Shown here one piece after another: positions 37,055 through 46,845 of a stretch of DNA of 64,000 nt. The stretch's first letter is position 1, and each line of letters begins with the position of its first letter. This DNA comes from Psychrobacter sp. BI730. Lineage in GTDB: Bacteria > Pseudomonadota > Gammaproteobacteria > Pseudomonadales > Moraxellaceae. The translations under genes were made by a program, and so were the position numbers. The notes below the pieces were generated by a model that had not been told where the DNA came from, made no database searches, and was given only the letters and a program-made list of their open reading frames with translations. Location of the stretch: assembly GCF_013414195.1 (NCBI RefSeq), contig NZ_JAATTV010000003.1, positions 1-64,000 on the forward strand. The letters run 5' to 3'.

Positions 37055-37503
37055 ATTATCAGTACCTGTATGATTGCGATAAAGTAGATATTGAGACGAA
37101 CATAAGGTCAGATGATCAATCCGTTTGATAATTAGATATCAAACGGATCTACTCGACCTTGTTAAGCCACACTAACATGCTAACGGCTATTGATTAAATT
37201 TGCGAAAGTTTTGATGCTATTTTTTGTGGTCTTTATAAAACGCTAATGAATCAAAATGTTAAGTTAGTTCATTAGGATAAGACTTCTTGAGTTATTTTTT
37301 AGAGCGAGTTTTATAGCCAAAAGGCATAGGCTGCTGTCAAAAACAGTAAAACAACTGGTAAAACAACCTGTCAGCTTGCAGGGTATGCGCCACAATGCGA
37401 TAATGACCTATAATTTGTAACCCTGATTTTGAGGTACGGCACGCTTGGCATCATCGCTGAGTGGCATTTGCTGTTCTCTTCTATGCAGTCTATCGGAGTG
37501 TTA
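37055..37503. other. divergent intergenic region reductase / ettA
   Basis: About 450 bases. A frame open from a TTG at 37429 into ettA is unlikely to be used. The sequence contains inverted TCAAACGGAT/ATCCGTTTGA copies near 37116-37150 (ATCCGTTTGAT and ATCAAACGGATC), a possible operator or hairpin for the desaturase operon; no other element was recognised. Confidence 0.5.
37116..37148. promoter_or_regulatory. inverted repeat upstream of the desaturase-reductase operon
   Basis: ATCCGTTTGAT and ATCAAACGGAT form an 11-base perfect inverted repeat with an 11-base AT-rich spacer. It lies about 60 bases before the reductase start, where an operator or a stem in the leader could act. No matching known regulator site is recognised. 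Confidence 0.5.
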
Positions 37504-39165
37504 ATGGCTCAATATATTTACACGATGAACAACGTGTCAAAACTTGTTCCCCCTAAGCGTGAAATCCTAAAAAATATCAACCTATCGTTTTTCCCTGGTG
37601 CCAAAATTGGTGTTTTGGGTATTAACGGTTCAGGCAAATCAACCTTGCTCCGTATCATGGCAGGTGTGGACACTGAGTTCAGTGGTGAAGCACGTGCGCA
37701 AGCAGGTACCAAAGTTGGCTATCTGCCACAGGAACCACAGCTAGACGACAGCAAAGACGTTCGTGGTAATGTCGAAGACGGTATGCGCGAAGCACTAGAT
37801 GCGCTAGCACGTCTAGATGCTATCTATGCTGAATACGCAGAGCCTGATGCTGATTTTGATAAGCTTGCTGAAGAGCAAGGCAAGATGGAAGATATCATCC
37901 AGTCTTGGGATGCGCACAACTTAAATAACCAGCTAGAAAAAGCAGCCGACGCGCTACGTCTGCCACCATGGGATGCTGACGTTAGCAAACTGTCAGGTGG
38001 TGAGAAACGCCGTGTGGCACTATGCCGTCTGCTATTGTCGCGCCCTGACATGCTACTACTTGACGAACCGACCAACCATTTGGACGCCGAGTCTGTTGCA
38101 TGGCTAGAGCAGTTCTTGCAGAATTACAGCGGTACTATCGTTGCCATTACCCATGATCGCTATTTCTTGGATAACGTCGCTCAGTGGATCTTGGAGCTTG
38201 ACCGTGGCCATGGCTATCCGTATGAAGGCAACTATACTGAGTGGCTAGAGCAAAAGAACACGCGTCTAGAGCAGCAGAACAAGCAAGAAGAATCATTTGC
38301 TAAAGCGCTGAAAAAAGAGCTTGAGTGGATTCGTAAAAACCAGAAAGGCCAACAGGCTAAGTCTAAATCTCGTGTACAGCGTTTTGAAGAGTTGAACTCG
38401 ACTGAGTTCCAAAAACGTAATGAGACCTCTGAGATTTATATTCCACCTGGTCCACGTTTGGGTAACAAGGTTATTGAGATTAATGATATCTCTAAATCAT
38501 TCGGCGATCGTCTGCTGTATGAAAACCTAAGCTTTAACGTACCAGCTGGTGGTATCGTTGGTATTATTGGTCCAAATGGTGCGGGTAAAACCACGCTGTT
38601 TAACATGATTACTGAGCGCGATACACCAGATACTGGTTCGGTTGATTTGGGTGAAAGTGTTAAAGTTGCCTATGTCGGTCAGGTACGTGATCATCTAGAT
38701 GACAACAAAACCGTGTGGGAAGAAGTTTCTGACGGCCTTGATATCATTACGGTTGGCGACTACACCACGCCAAGCCGTGCCTATATCGGACGTTTTAACT
38801 TCAAAGGCTCAGATCAGCAAAAGCACGTCGGTCAATTATCAGGTGGTGAGCGTAACCGTCTGCAATTGGCGAAAACACTAAAGCAAGGCGCAAACGTATT
38901 GCTCCTCGATGAACCATCAAACGATTTAGATATCGAAACCTTACGTGCACTAGAGGATGCGATTCAAGTATTCCCAGGTACAGTAATGGTCGTATCGCAT
39001 GATCGCTGGTTCCTTGATCGTATCGCCACTCATATCTTGGCATTCGAAGAAGAAGGCCCAGTCTGGTTTGACGGTAACTATACTGAGTTTGAAGCGTATC
39101 GTAAAAAGACAATGGGTGATGACGCCAGTCCTAAACGTGCCAAGTATAAGAAAATTACTAACTAA
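37504..39165 (+). CDS. ettA: energy-dependent translational throttle protein EttA
   Basis: A 553-residue ABC-F ATPase that binds the ribosomal E site and gates elongation according to ATP/ADP. It has two nucleotide-binding domains with P-loops GINGSGKST and GPNGAGKTT and signatures LSGGEKRRVAL and LSGGERNRLQLA, joined by the arm and linker (QKGQQAKSKSRVQRFEEL). The start MAQYIYTMNNVSK at 37504 matches the family (E. coli 555) and has GGAG nearby; the longer frame from a TTG is rejected. Confidence 0.96.
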   Translation: MAQYIYTMNNVSKLVPPKREILKNINLSFFPGAKIGVLGINGSGKSTLLRIMAGVDTEFSGEARAQAGTKVGYLPQEPQLDDSKDVRGNVEDGMREALDALARLDAIYAEYAEPDADFDKLAEEQGKMEDIIQSWDAHNLNNQLEKAADALRLPPWDADVSKLSGGEKRRVALCRLLLSRPDMLLLDEPTNHLDAESVAWLEQFLQNYSGTIVAITHDRYFLDNVAQWILELDRGHGYPYEGNYTEWLEQKNTRLEQQNKQEESFAKALKKELEWIRKNQKGQQAKSKSRVQRFEELNSTEFQKRNETSEIYIPPGPRLGNKVIEINDISKSFGDRLLYENLSFNVPAGGIVGIIGPNGAGKTTLFNMITERDTPDTGSVDLGESVKVAYVGQVRDHLDDNKTVWEEVSDGLDIITVGDYTTPSRAYIGRFNFKGSDQQKHVGQLSGGERNRLQLAKTLKQGANVLLLDEPSNDLDIETLRALEDAIQVFPGTVMVVSHDRWFLDRIATHILAFEEEGPVWFDGNYTEFEAYRKKTMGDDASPKRAKYKKITN

Positions 39166-39191
39166 TACGGCTGTTTAATATAGTCCAATCC

Positions 39192-39226
39192 AAAAAAAGA
39201 CCGCTAATCGTTAGCGGTCTTTTTTT
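39192..39226. terminator. bidirectional terminator between ettA and plsB
   Basis: GACCGCTAA and TTAGCGGTC pair perfectly around a TCG loop, flanked by seven A and six or seven T. Confidence 0.9.
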
Positions 39227-39267
39227 ATTTAGCTTAAAATTCTAAAGGGTATGGCTAGTTGTTAAAA

Positions 39268-42060
39268 TTAACGCTTACGCCCAAATTTACGCTGTTTTTT
39301 ATTACTAATCTCAGTAATGGCGTGAGTGATTTCTTCTTCGTCCAAACTAGCAACTTGCTGCAAGATTTGCATCATATCAGGCGTTAACACGTACTTAGCA
39401 TGATGAGCGATGTCGTTAATGCGATGATCGAAAGTCAATATGCCTGTTTCATCATCTTTTTGTAGATAGTCAAGACGAGTCAACGCACTGATGAAGCTGG
39501 TAAACAAGGCGCGATCAAAGAAGTCAGGAATATCATCTGCATAAAGCACAGACAAACGCTGTCCGAGCAGGTGACACAGGTCAACAACTTCATTTTCAGT
39601 TAAATTACCAGAGCCTTGCTGAGCGAGTAGTGCAAGCGTCATAAAGTAACGCTCAAGGCTTTGTCCAACTGGTGTTGCCAGCACTTGTAACTGCTGATAA
39701 TGCTTACTATTAGACTCAGGAACGCTGAGCGTATCATCACCCAAGTCAACGATGAGTCCATGAGACAGCAGATTATCAACTTTCTTATTGAGCGTATCAG
39801 CCAAGCCATGTGCTGGATAATATAAGAACAGCTCACTTTGTAGGAATGGATATAACTGCTCAGCGATACTATCGAGACGGCTGCGTTTGATACGTCCGTT
39901 GCGTGCGACTAGTGCAGACAGGAACGACAGCAAAATAAAGACATGCAAAATGTTGTTACGGAAGTAGCTAAGCAACGCTGCTTGCTTACCTGCGACCTGA
40001 ATGATATCGCCCAAGATATGCGGCGTACGCTCAATGAGCTTTAACTTAATACCATAATCAATGATTTGCTGCGGCGTCATATCAGTGATAACTGTATCCT
40101 CTGAGTAGACCAGCTGCTGAGCCAGACCTTGGTACAAAGCGATTTGCTCACGGCAAATGTTTTCATCCAATGCAGCTTTTGGTGCTGATAGCAGAACCAA
40201 TGATAGCAGCGAGACAGGGGTTACGACCGCAGCTTTATTGATATGCTGCATGACTTTCACACCGATGTTATCAACCATGGCGCTGGTTTTTTCATCGAGC
40301 GGCGAGTCAGTACGATCGGATGGCAAACTATTGGCTGGCACATCGAATTTTGTCATAAAATCGCTAAGGTGTAATGGCGTACCGAAGCTTAAGTGCACAT
40401 TACCAAAGATACGCTCGATTTTACGGCCAACTTTGAGCAGCCCGATCAAAGACTCCGACTCTTTTGGTTTACCTTTTAGCTCACCGACATAAGTGCCGCC
40501 TTCCATAATACGCTCGTAACCAATATAAGTCGGTATAAATACCACAGGCTTATTGGTTTGGCGTAGTTGGCTATGGACAGTCATCGCTAGCATACCCATC
40601 TTCGGCGGTAGTAGGCGACCTGAACGTGAGCGACCACCTTCAATAAAGTACTCAATCGGAGTGTTGCGCGTGATCAGGGTATGCATATATTCGCGCAGTA
40701 CAGCGGTATATAGCGCGTTACCACGGAAGCTACGACGAATATAAAACGCAACGGCACCGCGTAATAGTGGGCCTAATACAGGTACATCTAAGTTATCACC
40801 TGCTGCAACATAAGGGATACTCAGGCCGCGTTTGTAGATGACATAAGACAGTAATAGATAGTCGACATGACTGCGATGACAAGGCACATAAATCAGCTCA
40901 TAATCGGTCGCAAGGTCACGTACTCGCTCGAAGTGATGGACTTCTACGCCGTCATATAACTGCGTCCATAACCATGTCAAAAATTTATAAAAGCCTCTAA
41001 TAATGGAATGAGAGTAGTCATTGACCATCTCATTAGCGTAGCCCCTGGCCTGACTGCGAGCTTCTCGAACGCTGGTCCCTTTTTCGGCCGCTTCCATCTC
41101 AATCGCATGTTTGATCGCTGGCGAGTACACCAGTTTGTCTACCAAGTTGCGTCTATCTGACAGATCTGGGCCGAGCATACTGGCACGCTGTTTATCTAGA
41201 TAAATCGACAATTGCTGCTGCAACATACGAACCAGTTCACGATTACTATCAGCCGATGCGACTAGCGCATAGCTTGGTGTCTGCTCAGCGTCAGCTGCGG
41301 TATCAGTAGTAGTAGCGGCAGTTGACTCTGTATCGAGTGAATCCGCCGCTGTTAAATCTGCTTTAAGGGCATCTGTAGCAACTGAGTCAAAGGTAGCAGG
41401 TCCTTCCACGTCGCCTTTGAGATTATCGTTGATAATGGTACGTAAGTCTTGCGGTGGGTGGAACTGTACAAAAGTGTCGCGGCCCATCACCCCGATATTA
41501 AATAATTGCTTAGTGATGCTAGGGTCTTGCCAGTTGTCAGCAGTCAGTAGCTTAAATAACGAATCTTCTTTTTCAGGTGCGCGTCCCCACAGAATCGATA
41601 CTGGTACTAAACGTACCTTTAGCTCGGGATATTGCAATACAGCAGACACTAAGCGAGAAAGGCGAGGAGACAGCTGGCTGTCTTTAGCACTTGGGTGATT
41701 CAAAAATATGATGGCCGCATTTTCTTTAATATTATGGGCGGCATCATTTACTCCAACCAGTGCTGGCGGTAAATTGTGCTCTTGCGTCTGCAAGTCGATC
41801 AGAATACTGTTGGAACGAGAATAGTCCTGTAATACATAAAACCGTAGCGTCTGATCATCATTGTCGAACTCAGGTAGCTCGCCTAATAACTTAGGTTTTA
41901 CGGCGATATCGAGCATCTGACCTGACAGCTTACGATACAGCTGATTGATCGGTGCATTAGAATAAGGCTTAGTAGCGATTGCATTGCCATCAGTTTTAGC
42001 AGTGCCATCAGTCGCGACTGGCGCTTTAAAAATCCGTTTTTTTAAGAACTTCGGTATCAT
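39268..42060 (-). CDS. plsB: glycerol-3-phosphate 1-O-acyltransferase
   Basis: A 930-residue membrane-associated enzyme that starts phospholipid synthesis by acylating glycerol-3-phosphate. The catalytic HX4D box is VPCHRSHVDYLLL near residue 395, followed by the G3P-binding YFIEGGRSRSGRLLPPKMG and the VFIPTYIGYERI motif of PlsB. Length is greater than E. coli PlsB (807) because of an acidic, Ala/Thr-rich insertion near residues 215-265. The ATG at 42060 is preferred over a TTG four codons upstream. Convergent with ettA across a shared terminator. Confidence 0.95.
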   Translation of the reverse strand: MIPKFLKKRIFKAPVATDGTAKTDGNAIATKPYSNAPINQLYRKLSGQMLDIAVKPKLLGELPEFDNDDQTLRFYVLQDYSRSNSILIDLQTQEHNLPPALVGVNDAAHNIKENAAIIFLNHPSAKDSQLSPRLSRLVSAVLQYPELKVRLVPVSILWGRAPEKEDSLFKLLTADNWQDPSITKQLFNIGVMGRDTFVQFHPPQDLRTIINDNLKGDVEGPATFDSVATDALKADLTAADSLDTESTAATTTDTAADAEQTPSYALVASADSNRELVRMLQQQLSIYLDKQRASMLGPDLSDRRNLVDKLVYSPAIKHAIEMEAAEKGTSVREARSQARGYANEMVNDYSHSIIRGFYKFLTWLWTQLYDGVEVHHFERVRDLATDYELIYVPCHRSHVDYLLLSYVIYKRGLSIPYVAAGDNLDVPVLGPLLRGAVAFYIRRSFRGNALYTAVLREYMHTLITRNTPIEYFIEGGRSRSGRLLPPKMGMLAMTVHSQLRQTNKPVVFIPTYIGYERIMEGGTYVGELKGKPKESESLIGLLKVGRKIERIFGNVHLSFGTPLHLSDFMTKFDVPANSLPSDRTDSPLDEKTSAMVDNIGVKVMQHINKAAVVTPVSLLSLVLLSAPKAALDENICREQIALYQGLAQQLVYSEDTVITDMTPQQIIDYGIKLKLIERTPHILGDIIQVAGKQAALLSYFRNNILHVFILLSFLSALVARNGRIKRSRLDSIAEQLYPFLQSELFLYYPAHGLADTLNKKVDNLLSHGLIVDLGDDTLSVPESNSKHYQQLQVLATPVGQSLERYFMTLALLAQQGSGNLTENEVVDLCHLLGQRLSVLYADDIPDFFDRALFTSFISALTRLDYLQKDDETGILTFDHRINDIAHHAKYVLTPDMMQILQQVASLDEEEITHAITEISNKKQRKFGRKR

Positions 42061-42307
42061 AATCAGTATCAAAAATAGTCAAATATGTTGCGCTTATGAT
42101 GCCATAAAAGCCACCAAAGCGATATATAGTGTCTGTATATACTACCAATATTAATACGGTTTGGTTACGCTGTAGTGAGTGACCAATTATACAAAATGCT
42201 CAAACATTTGAAAGTTCACATGTTTAGGGTAATAATATATTTATATCACCGATGACTCATAAATATAGCGTCTATTTTTCAATTTCATTTTATTAAGCCT
42301 AAAACTT

Positions 42308-42796
42308 ATGACTCCAGCTATCGATCTTGCCAAAAAACGTAACCTTGATTACCAAGTACACGAATATACTCACGACAGCAATGCCGTATCGTTTGGTTTA
42401 GAAGCCGCAGAAAAACTTGGCGTAGCGGTGACACAGGTGTTTAAAACTCTAGTGGTGACCACTGATACGGGTGTACTTGCTGTGGCGATATTGCCAGTCG
42501 ACAAGACACTTAACTTTAAAAAAATGGCTAAGGCGCTATCTTCTAACAAATTGCTATCTTGCAAAAAAGTACAGATGGCTGACCCCAAACAAGTAGAGCG
42601 TAGCACAGGCTATGTGTTGGGTGGCGTCAGTCCACTGGGTCAAAAAAAGCGACTAAAAACCGTGATAGATAGTACAGCTCAAGATCGGGCCACTGTCTAT
42701 GTAAGTGGTGGCCGCCGCGGTCTTGAGATTGAATTGCCGCCTGCACAGTTGGCCGCGACGCTTGATGCTTGCTTTAGTGATATTACTGATGAATAA
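42308..42796 (+). CDS. ybaK: Cys-tRNA(Pro)/Cys-tRNA(Cys) deacylase
   Basis: A 162-residue trans-editing enzyme that clears cysteine mischarged on tRNA(Pro). The family features are FKTLVV, the catalytic lysine in FKKMAKALSSNKL, and YVLGGVSPLGQKKRL with the GGxSPxG signature. Length matches E. coli YbaK (159). It stands alone, divergent from plsB. Confidence 0.93.
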   Translation: MTPAIDLAKKRNLDYQVHEYTHDSNAVSFGLEAAEKLGVAVTQVFKTLVVTTDTGVLAVAILPVDKTLNFKKMAKALSSNKLLSCKKVQMADPKQVERSTGYVLGGVSPLGQKKRLKTVIDSTAQDRATVYVSGGRRGLEIELPPAQLAATLDACFSDITDE

Positions 42797-43001
42797 AAGA
42801 TTATACGGTGGCTGTAATCTGCTTATTATAAATTCGCCATGTCGACAATTCCGCTAAGCATATTTATGAGTAATCTATACTGGTTTTGCTTGTATTGAAG
42901 ATATTTTGGCGCAAGATTGTTGTAGATTGACCATAGCGATAAGGCGTAGACTTATACGCCAGCTTATCTATTAATTTTCATCTACATTTAGGGACATGTT
43001 C

Positions 43002-43376
43002 ATGCCACATTTAACCATTCAAGTGACACCTAACGTTAGTATCGCTCATGAAGAATCACTGCTCAAATCGCTAAACAAAGCATTGTGGGATAGTGGTCAG
43101 TTTAAGATGCCTACTGATATCAAAGCCCGCATTGTACCTATTAAGTCATTTCTAGTAGGTGTTGAAGATGATGAGCAGGCCAATGGATTTATTTATGCTC
43201 ACCTAAAGCTCATGAGTGGACGTGATATGGCTACTCGTGATCAGTTGGCTGAGCTGTTGGTCGCTACTATCGAGGAAAAAATAGGCGCAGAGCAGTCAGG
43301 ACGTGCGGCATTGCAGATATGTGTAGAAGTTGAAGAGATAAGTGCGGTCTATCATAAGAAAATGCTTGGTAGTTAA
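43002..43376 (+). CDS. 5-carboxymethyl-2-hydroxymuconate delta-isomerase-like tautomerase
   Basis: A 124-residue member of the CHMI branch of the tautomerase superfamily, in which the N-terminal proline exposed after Met removal is the catalytic base. The ATG at 43002 gives MPHLTIQV and has GGGA eight bases upstream; an ATG six bases earlier would bury the proline and sit too close to the ribosome site. Family match extends through RxxMATRDQLAELL and ICVEVEEI. In E. coli HpaF works in homoprotocatechuate breakdown, but no other hpa gene is nearby, so the substrate is open. Confidence 0.8.
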   Translation: MPHLTIQVTPNVSIAHEESLLKSLNKALWDSGQFKMPTDIKARIVPIKSFLVGVEDDEQANGFIYAHLKLMSGRDMATRDQLAELLVATIEEKIGAEQSGRAALQICVEVEEISAVYHKKMLGS

Positions 43377-43439
43377 CAGTACTTGCCTTAAATTGCTAGT
43401 TGCTGTGGATTCCGTATAAGCATACTTTCAGTTAAGCAC

Positions 43440-43470
43440 AAAAAAGCGCCTAAATGATAGGCGCTTTTTT
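43440..43470. terminator. bidirectional terminator
   Basis: AGCGCCTA and TAGGCGCT pair around an AATGA loop, flanked by A and T runs, between the tautomerase gene and the convergent acyl-CoA dehydrogenase gene. Confidence 0.9.
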
Positions 43471-43489
43471 ATTGATTATCGATGCAGTT

Positions 43490-45310
43490 TTAGTCTAAGA
43501 AAGCAAAGTGATCGATTTCCATTGATGTCATGCTTTCGCTTGGTGCAACCATCGCTTCTGCGTGACCAGAAGTACGTGGTAGCAACTTATCAAAGTAAAA
43601 TTCAGCAGTCTGAATTTTTGCTTTGTAGAATTCTGGTGCTTCTGTGCCACCCTTTTCTAGCTTTTCGTAAGCGACCGCTGCCATACGCGCCCAATGGTAA
43701 CCCATCATCACATAGCCTGAGTACATTAGGAAGTCCTCTGACGCGGCTGAGATGATTTCACGATCTTTACGTGCCATCAGCATCAAGCGTACCGTCAAGG
43801 TGTTCCACTCAGCACATAGCTTGGTCAATGCCCAAACGAATTTACGCATTTCTTTATCGAGTGCGTACTCGCCACACCATTTCATGATGTTTGACGTGTA
43901 GTCACGGATAATCTTACCTTTAGACTGTAAGATAACCTTACGACCTAGTAGATCAAGTGCTTGTACGCCAGTGGTTCCTTCGTACATCGTTGCGATACGG
44001 GCATCACGAGCAATTTGTTCCATACCCCATTCTTTGATGTAGCCGTGACCACCATAGACTTGCTGACCGTGTTTAGCAGCTTCGATACCTAGCTCAGTTA
44101 AGAAGCCTTTTAGGATTGGCGTATAGAAGCCCAATTTGTCGTCCCATTTTTCGAACTCTTCGTCATCGCCATTGACAATACCTTGTGCCATTTTGTCGGC
44201 ATAACGTGCTGAATGATAAATCATTGAGCGACCGCCTTCAGCAAAGGCTTTTTGCGTCAGTAGCATACGGCGTACGTCGGCATGATGGATAATAGCATCA
44301 GCTACTTTTTCAGGATCTTTAGTACCAGATAGTGTACGCATAGAACGGCGTTCTTTGGCATATGGTAAGGCGTTTTGGAAAGACAATTCAGTATGCGCCA
44401 GACCTTGGATACCAGTACCGATACGAGCCGTGTTCATAAATGTGAACATGGCTTTTAGGCCTTTATGCGGTTCGCCAATCAAGTAGCCGACTGCGCCATC
44501 AAAGTTCAATACACATGTCGAAGATGCGCTGATGCCCATTTTGTGCTCAATTGAACCACAAACTACGGCATTGCGCTCGCCAGCTTCACCTTCAGCATTC
44601 GGGGTGAATTTTGGTACGATAAATAGTGATATACCGCGCGTGCCTTCTGGTGCATTTGGTAGGCGTGCTAGGACGATATGGACGATGTTATCTGTTAAGT
44701 CATGCTCACCGCTTGAGATAAAGATTTTGGTACCGCTGATTTTGTAGGTACCGTCATCTTGTGGAATGGCTTTTGATTTAACTTGACCCAAATCCGTACC
44801 ACACTGTGGCTCAGTCAGACACATGGTACCTGCCCATGAGCCTTCGACCAACTTAGGTAAATACAGGGCTTTTTGCTCGTCAGTACCGTACTGAAGCAAT
44901 GTGTTGATACAACCTGTTGATAGACCAGGATACATCGACCATGACCAGTTAGCAGTACCGATCATCTCAGATTTAATAAGGTTGATTGACGTTGGCAGAT
45001 TCATACCACCGAATTCTTCAGGATATGAGATACCTTGCCAGCCGCCTTCTACAAACTGGTCATAAGCCTCTTTGAAGCCTTTTGGCGTGGTCACGACGCC
45101 ATCTTTAAAATGACAGCCTTCTTCACCACCTGATTGATAGAGCGGGGCAATGACGTTTTCAGCAAAATCAGCCATGCCTTGTAGAATCATGTCTACAGTT
45201 TCAGGATCAGCGTTTTCGCCGTTGTCTAAGCTTTTATAATGCGTCTGATAGTCAAATACATCATTAATCAAAAATTTGATATCACGTAAGGGGGCTTTGT
45301 AAGTTAACAT
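43490..45310 (-). CDS. acyl-CoA dehydrogenase (long form, DmdC-like family)
   Basis: A 606-residue FAD enzyme that oxidises acyl-CoA at C2-C3. It has the N-terminal helical domain, MCLTEPQCGTDLGQVKSKA (FAD and substrate loop), GTKIFISSGEHDL, and RIGTGIQGLA; ATMYEGTTGVQALDLLGRKV carries the catalytic glutamate. The extra C-terminal domain (about 470-606) is that of the 600-residue group annotated as FadE-type or 3-methylmercaptopropionyl-CoA dehydrogenase. Chain-length preference cannot be read. No electron-transfer flavoprotein or other beta-oxidation gene is adjacent. Confidence 0.9.
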   Translation of the reverse strand: MLTYKAPLRDIKFLINDVFDYQTHYKSLDNGENADPETVDMILQGMADFAENVIAPLYQSGGEEGCHFKDGVVTTPKGFKEAYDQFVEGGWQGISYPEEFGGMNLPTSINLIKSEMIGTANWSWSMYPGLSTGCINTLLQYGTDEQKALYLPKLVEGSWAGTMCLTEPQCGTDLGQVKSKAIPQDDGTYKISGTKIFISSGEHDLTDNIVHIVLARLPNAPEGTRGISLFIVPKFTPNAEGEAGERNAVVCGSIEHKMGISASSTCVLNFDGAVGYLIGEPHKGLKAMFTFMNTARIGTGIQGLAHTELSFQNALPYAKERRSMRTLSGTKDPEKVADAIIHHADVRRMLLTQKAFAEGGRSMIYHSARYADKMAQGIVNGDDEEFEKWDDKLGFYTPILKGFLTELGIEAAKHGQQVYGGHGYIKEWGMEQIARDARIATMYEGTTGVQALDLLGRKVILQSKGKIIRDYTSNIMKWCGEYALDKEMRKFVWALTKLCAEWNTLTVRLMLMARKDREIISAASEDFLMYSGYVMMGYHWARMAAVAYEKLEKGGTEAPEFYKAKIQTAEFYFDKLLPRTSGHAEAMVAPSESMTSMEIDHFAFLD

Positions 45311-45691
45311 AATCGCTCTCTTTGGTTAGTTCGCTATCATAAACTTATGGCGCAATATCTGAGTCACAAATTATGTAAGCGATATTTACTTATTTTAGAT
45401 GAGCTAGACGTTATATTAGTCATCAAGTGAATTATTAGTGGACAGCTTTCTAGTGTATTAGTTATTAGAATGCCTTCAGTGGCAGATAGCTGTTATGGCG
45501 TTGATATGATTATAAATCTTAAACAGCGACAAATATACAACTAATAACTATTATTCATGATTAATTATGTTATTAATTCATTTTAGTTTGCATAGGTAAA
45601 TTGTATCTTCGCTTGAAATTATTCTATAAAGGGTTATGTAGACTCATTTAAATTCAAAGAAAAATGGACTTATCAAATAGGAAAGCCATTT
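45311..45691. other. divergent intergenic region
   Basis: About 380 AT-rich bases between the acyl-CoA dehydrogenase gene and the FUSC-family gene; no gene or clear element seen. Confidence 0.55.
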
Positions 45692-46813
45692 ATGAGCACC
45701 TCAAAAAAGCAACAGCGAACCTCTTGGTTGAGTACACTATTAACTCGTATTAAGGGGTTAATCGATGGTGAGCTGAATCATTTACTCACAGTCAATCGCA
45801 GTCAGCGACCATGGCATATGCCCATCATCGCGGCGATTGCGATTAGCTTTCCGGTGTTTGTAGGGGCTTATTTTGGTGACTTGTCTTCAGGTATCAAAGC
45901 ATCGCTAGGCTCGATGATTATTCTAAACCTACCGTTTGTAGGCGGGCTACCACATCGGCTAGTAACGGTCATGGCTTGGGGGTTTGCGATGATACTGAGC
46001 TTTGCATTGGGTCTGATAGCGCAGCTATTGCCAATGCTGCGGCTACCTGTGTTTATGCTGATTGGTATTAGTGTAGTGATGTTAGGTCGTTATTATCGGC
46101 AACCACCACCCGCAGGATTGTTTGTATTGATGGCGGGTGCGATTGCGCTATTTATCCCTGTGCCGATTGATCAAGTGCTCTCAGCGATAGGGCTTGTGAT
46201 ATTGGGTAGTGGCTCCTCGATGTTGCTAGCGCTACTCTATAGTTTGTTCTTATTGGCGACGCGTCCTGTTGCTTCTGTACCTGTCTATGACTATCAGCCT
46301 GATATGATTAGCGATAGTCTTATCGTGGTAAGTTTTGTTAGTTTGGCGTTGGTCGTTGCCGTTCTGTTAGAGCTGCCTTATCCGTATTGGGCAGCGATGA
46401 GCTGCTTTATTATCACCCAAGGTATGCAGCTACGAACCATGTGGATCAAACAGTTGCATCGATTATTGGGTACGTTGGCTGGCATGGGCGTGGCGGGCTG
46501 GATGCTGTCTTGGGGACTATCAGGATGGAGCATCGCTATAGCAATACTATGTATGATGTTTTTGATTGAATCGTTTGTCGATCGGCATTATGGACTGGCG
46601 GTAATATTTATCACGCCGCTGACGATATTTATCGCCGAGTATGGTAGTACGATGTCAGTGCCACCAGTCGCTGGAGACGTTATCCAAGCGCGTATGATTG
46701 ATACGGCGCTCGGCTGCGTGATTGGATTGAGCGGTGGTCTGGCGATACACTCTACGCGATTGCGTGTACCGCTGCGCCGTTTTGAAAATTGGCTATTACT
46801 ACGTTTTAGTTAA
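45692..46813 (+). CDS. FUSC-family inner-membrane protein
   Basis: A 373-residue integral membrane protein with two blocks of hydrophobic helices (about 45-190 and 205-355). Motifs such as WAAMSCFIITQGMQLRTMWIKQLHRLLGTLAGMGVAG shown in part (RLLGTLAG) and the final R-rich tail fit the fusaric-acid-resistance (FUSC) superfamily, whose members are aromatic acid or drug efflux components. The soluble domains of full-length AaeB-type proteins are absent; it is about half their length. Substrate is unknown. GGAAAG precedes the ATG. Confidence 0.75.
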   Translation: MSTSKKQQRTSWLSTLLTRIKGLIDGELNHLLTVNRSQRPWHMPIIAAIAISFPVFVGAYFGDLSSGIKASLGSMIILNLPFVGGLPHRLVTVMAWGFAMILSFALGLIAQLLPMLRLPVFMLIGISVVMLGRYYRQPPPAGLFVLMAGAIALFIPVPIDQVLSAIGLVILGSGSSMLLALLYSLFLLATRPVASVPVYDYQPDMISDSLIVVSFVSLALVVAVLLELPYPYWAAMSCFIITQGMQLRTMWIKQLHRLLGTLAGMGVAGWMLSWGLSGWSIAIAILCMMFLIESFVDRHYGLAVIFITPLTIFIAEYGSTMSVPPVAGDVIQARMIDTALGCVIGLSGGLAIHSTRLRVPLRRFENWLLLRFS

Positions 46814-46845
46814 TAGGGTAGAGCTTTGCAAAGACTTTTCTTTGA

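Noticed and set aside
37429..37503. 25-codon N-terminal extension of EttA from a TTG
   Set aside because: The ATG at 37504 has GGAG upstream and gives the exact family N-terminus.
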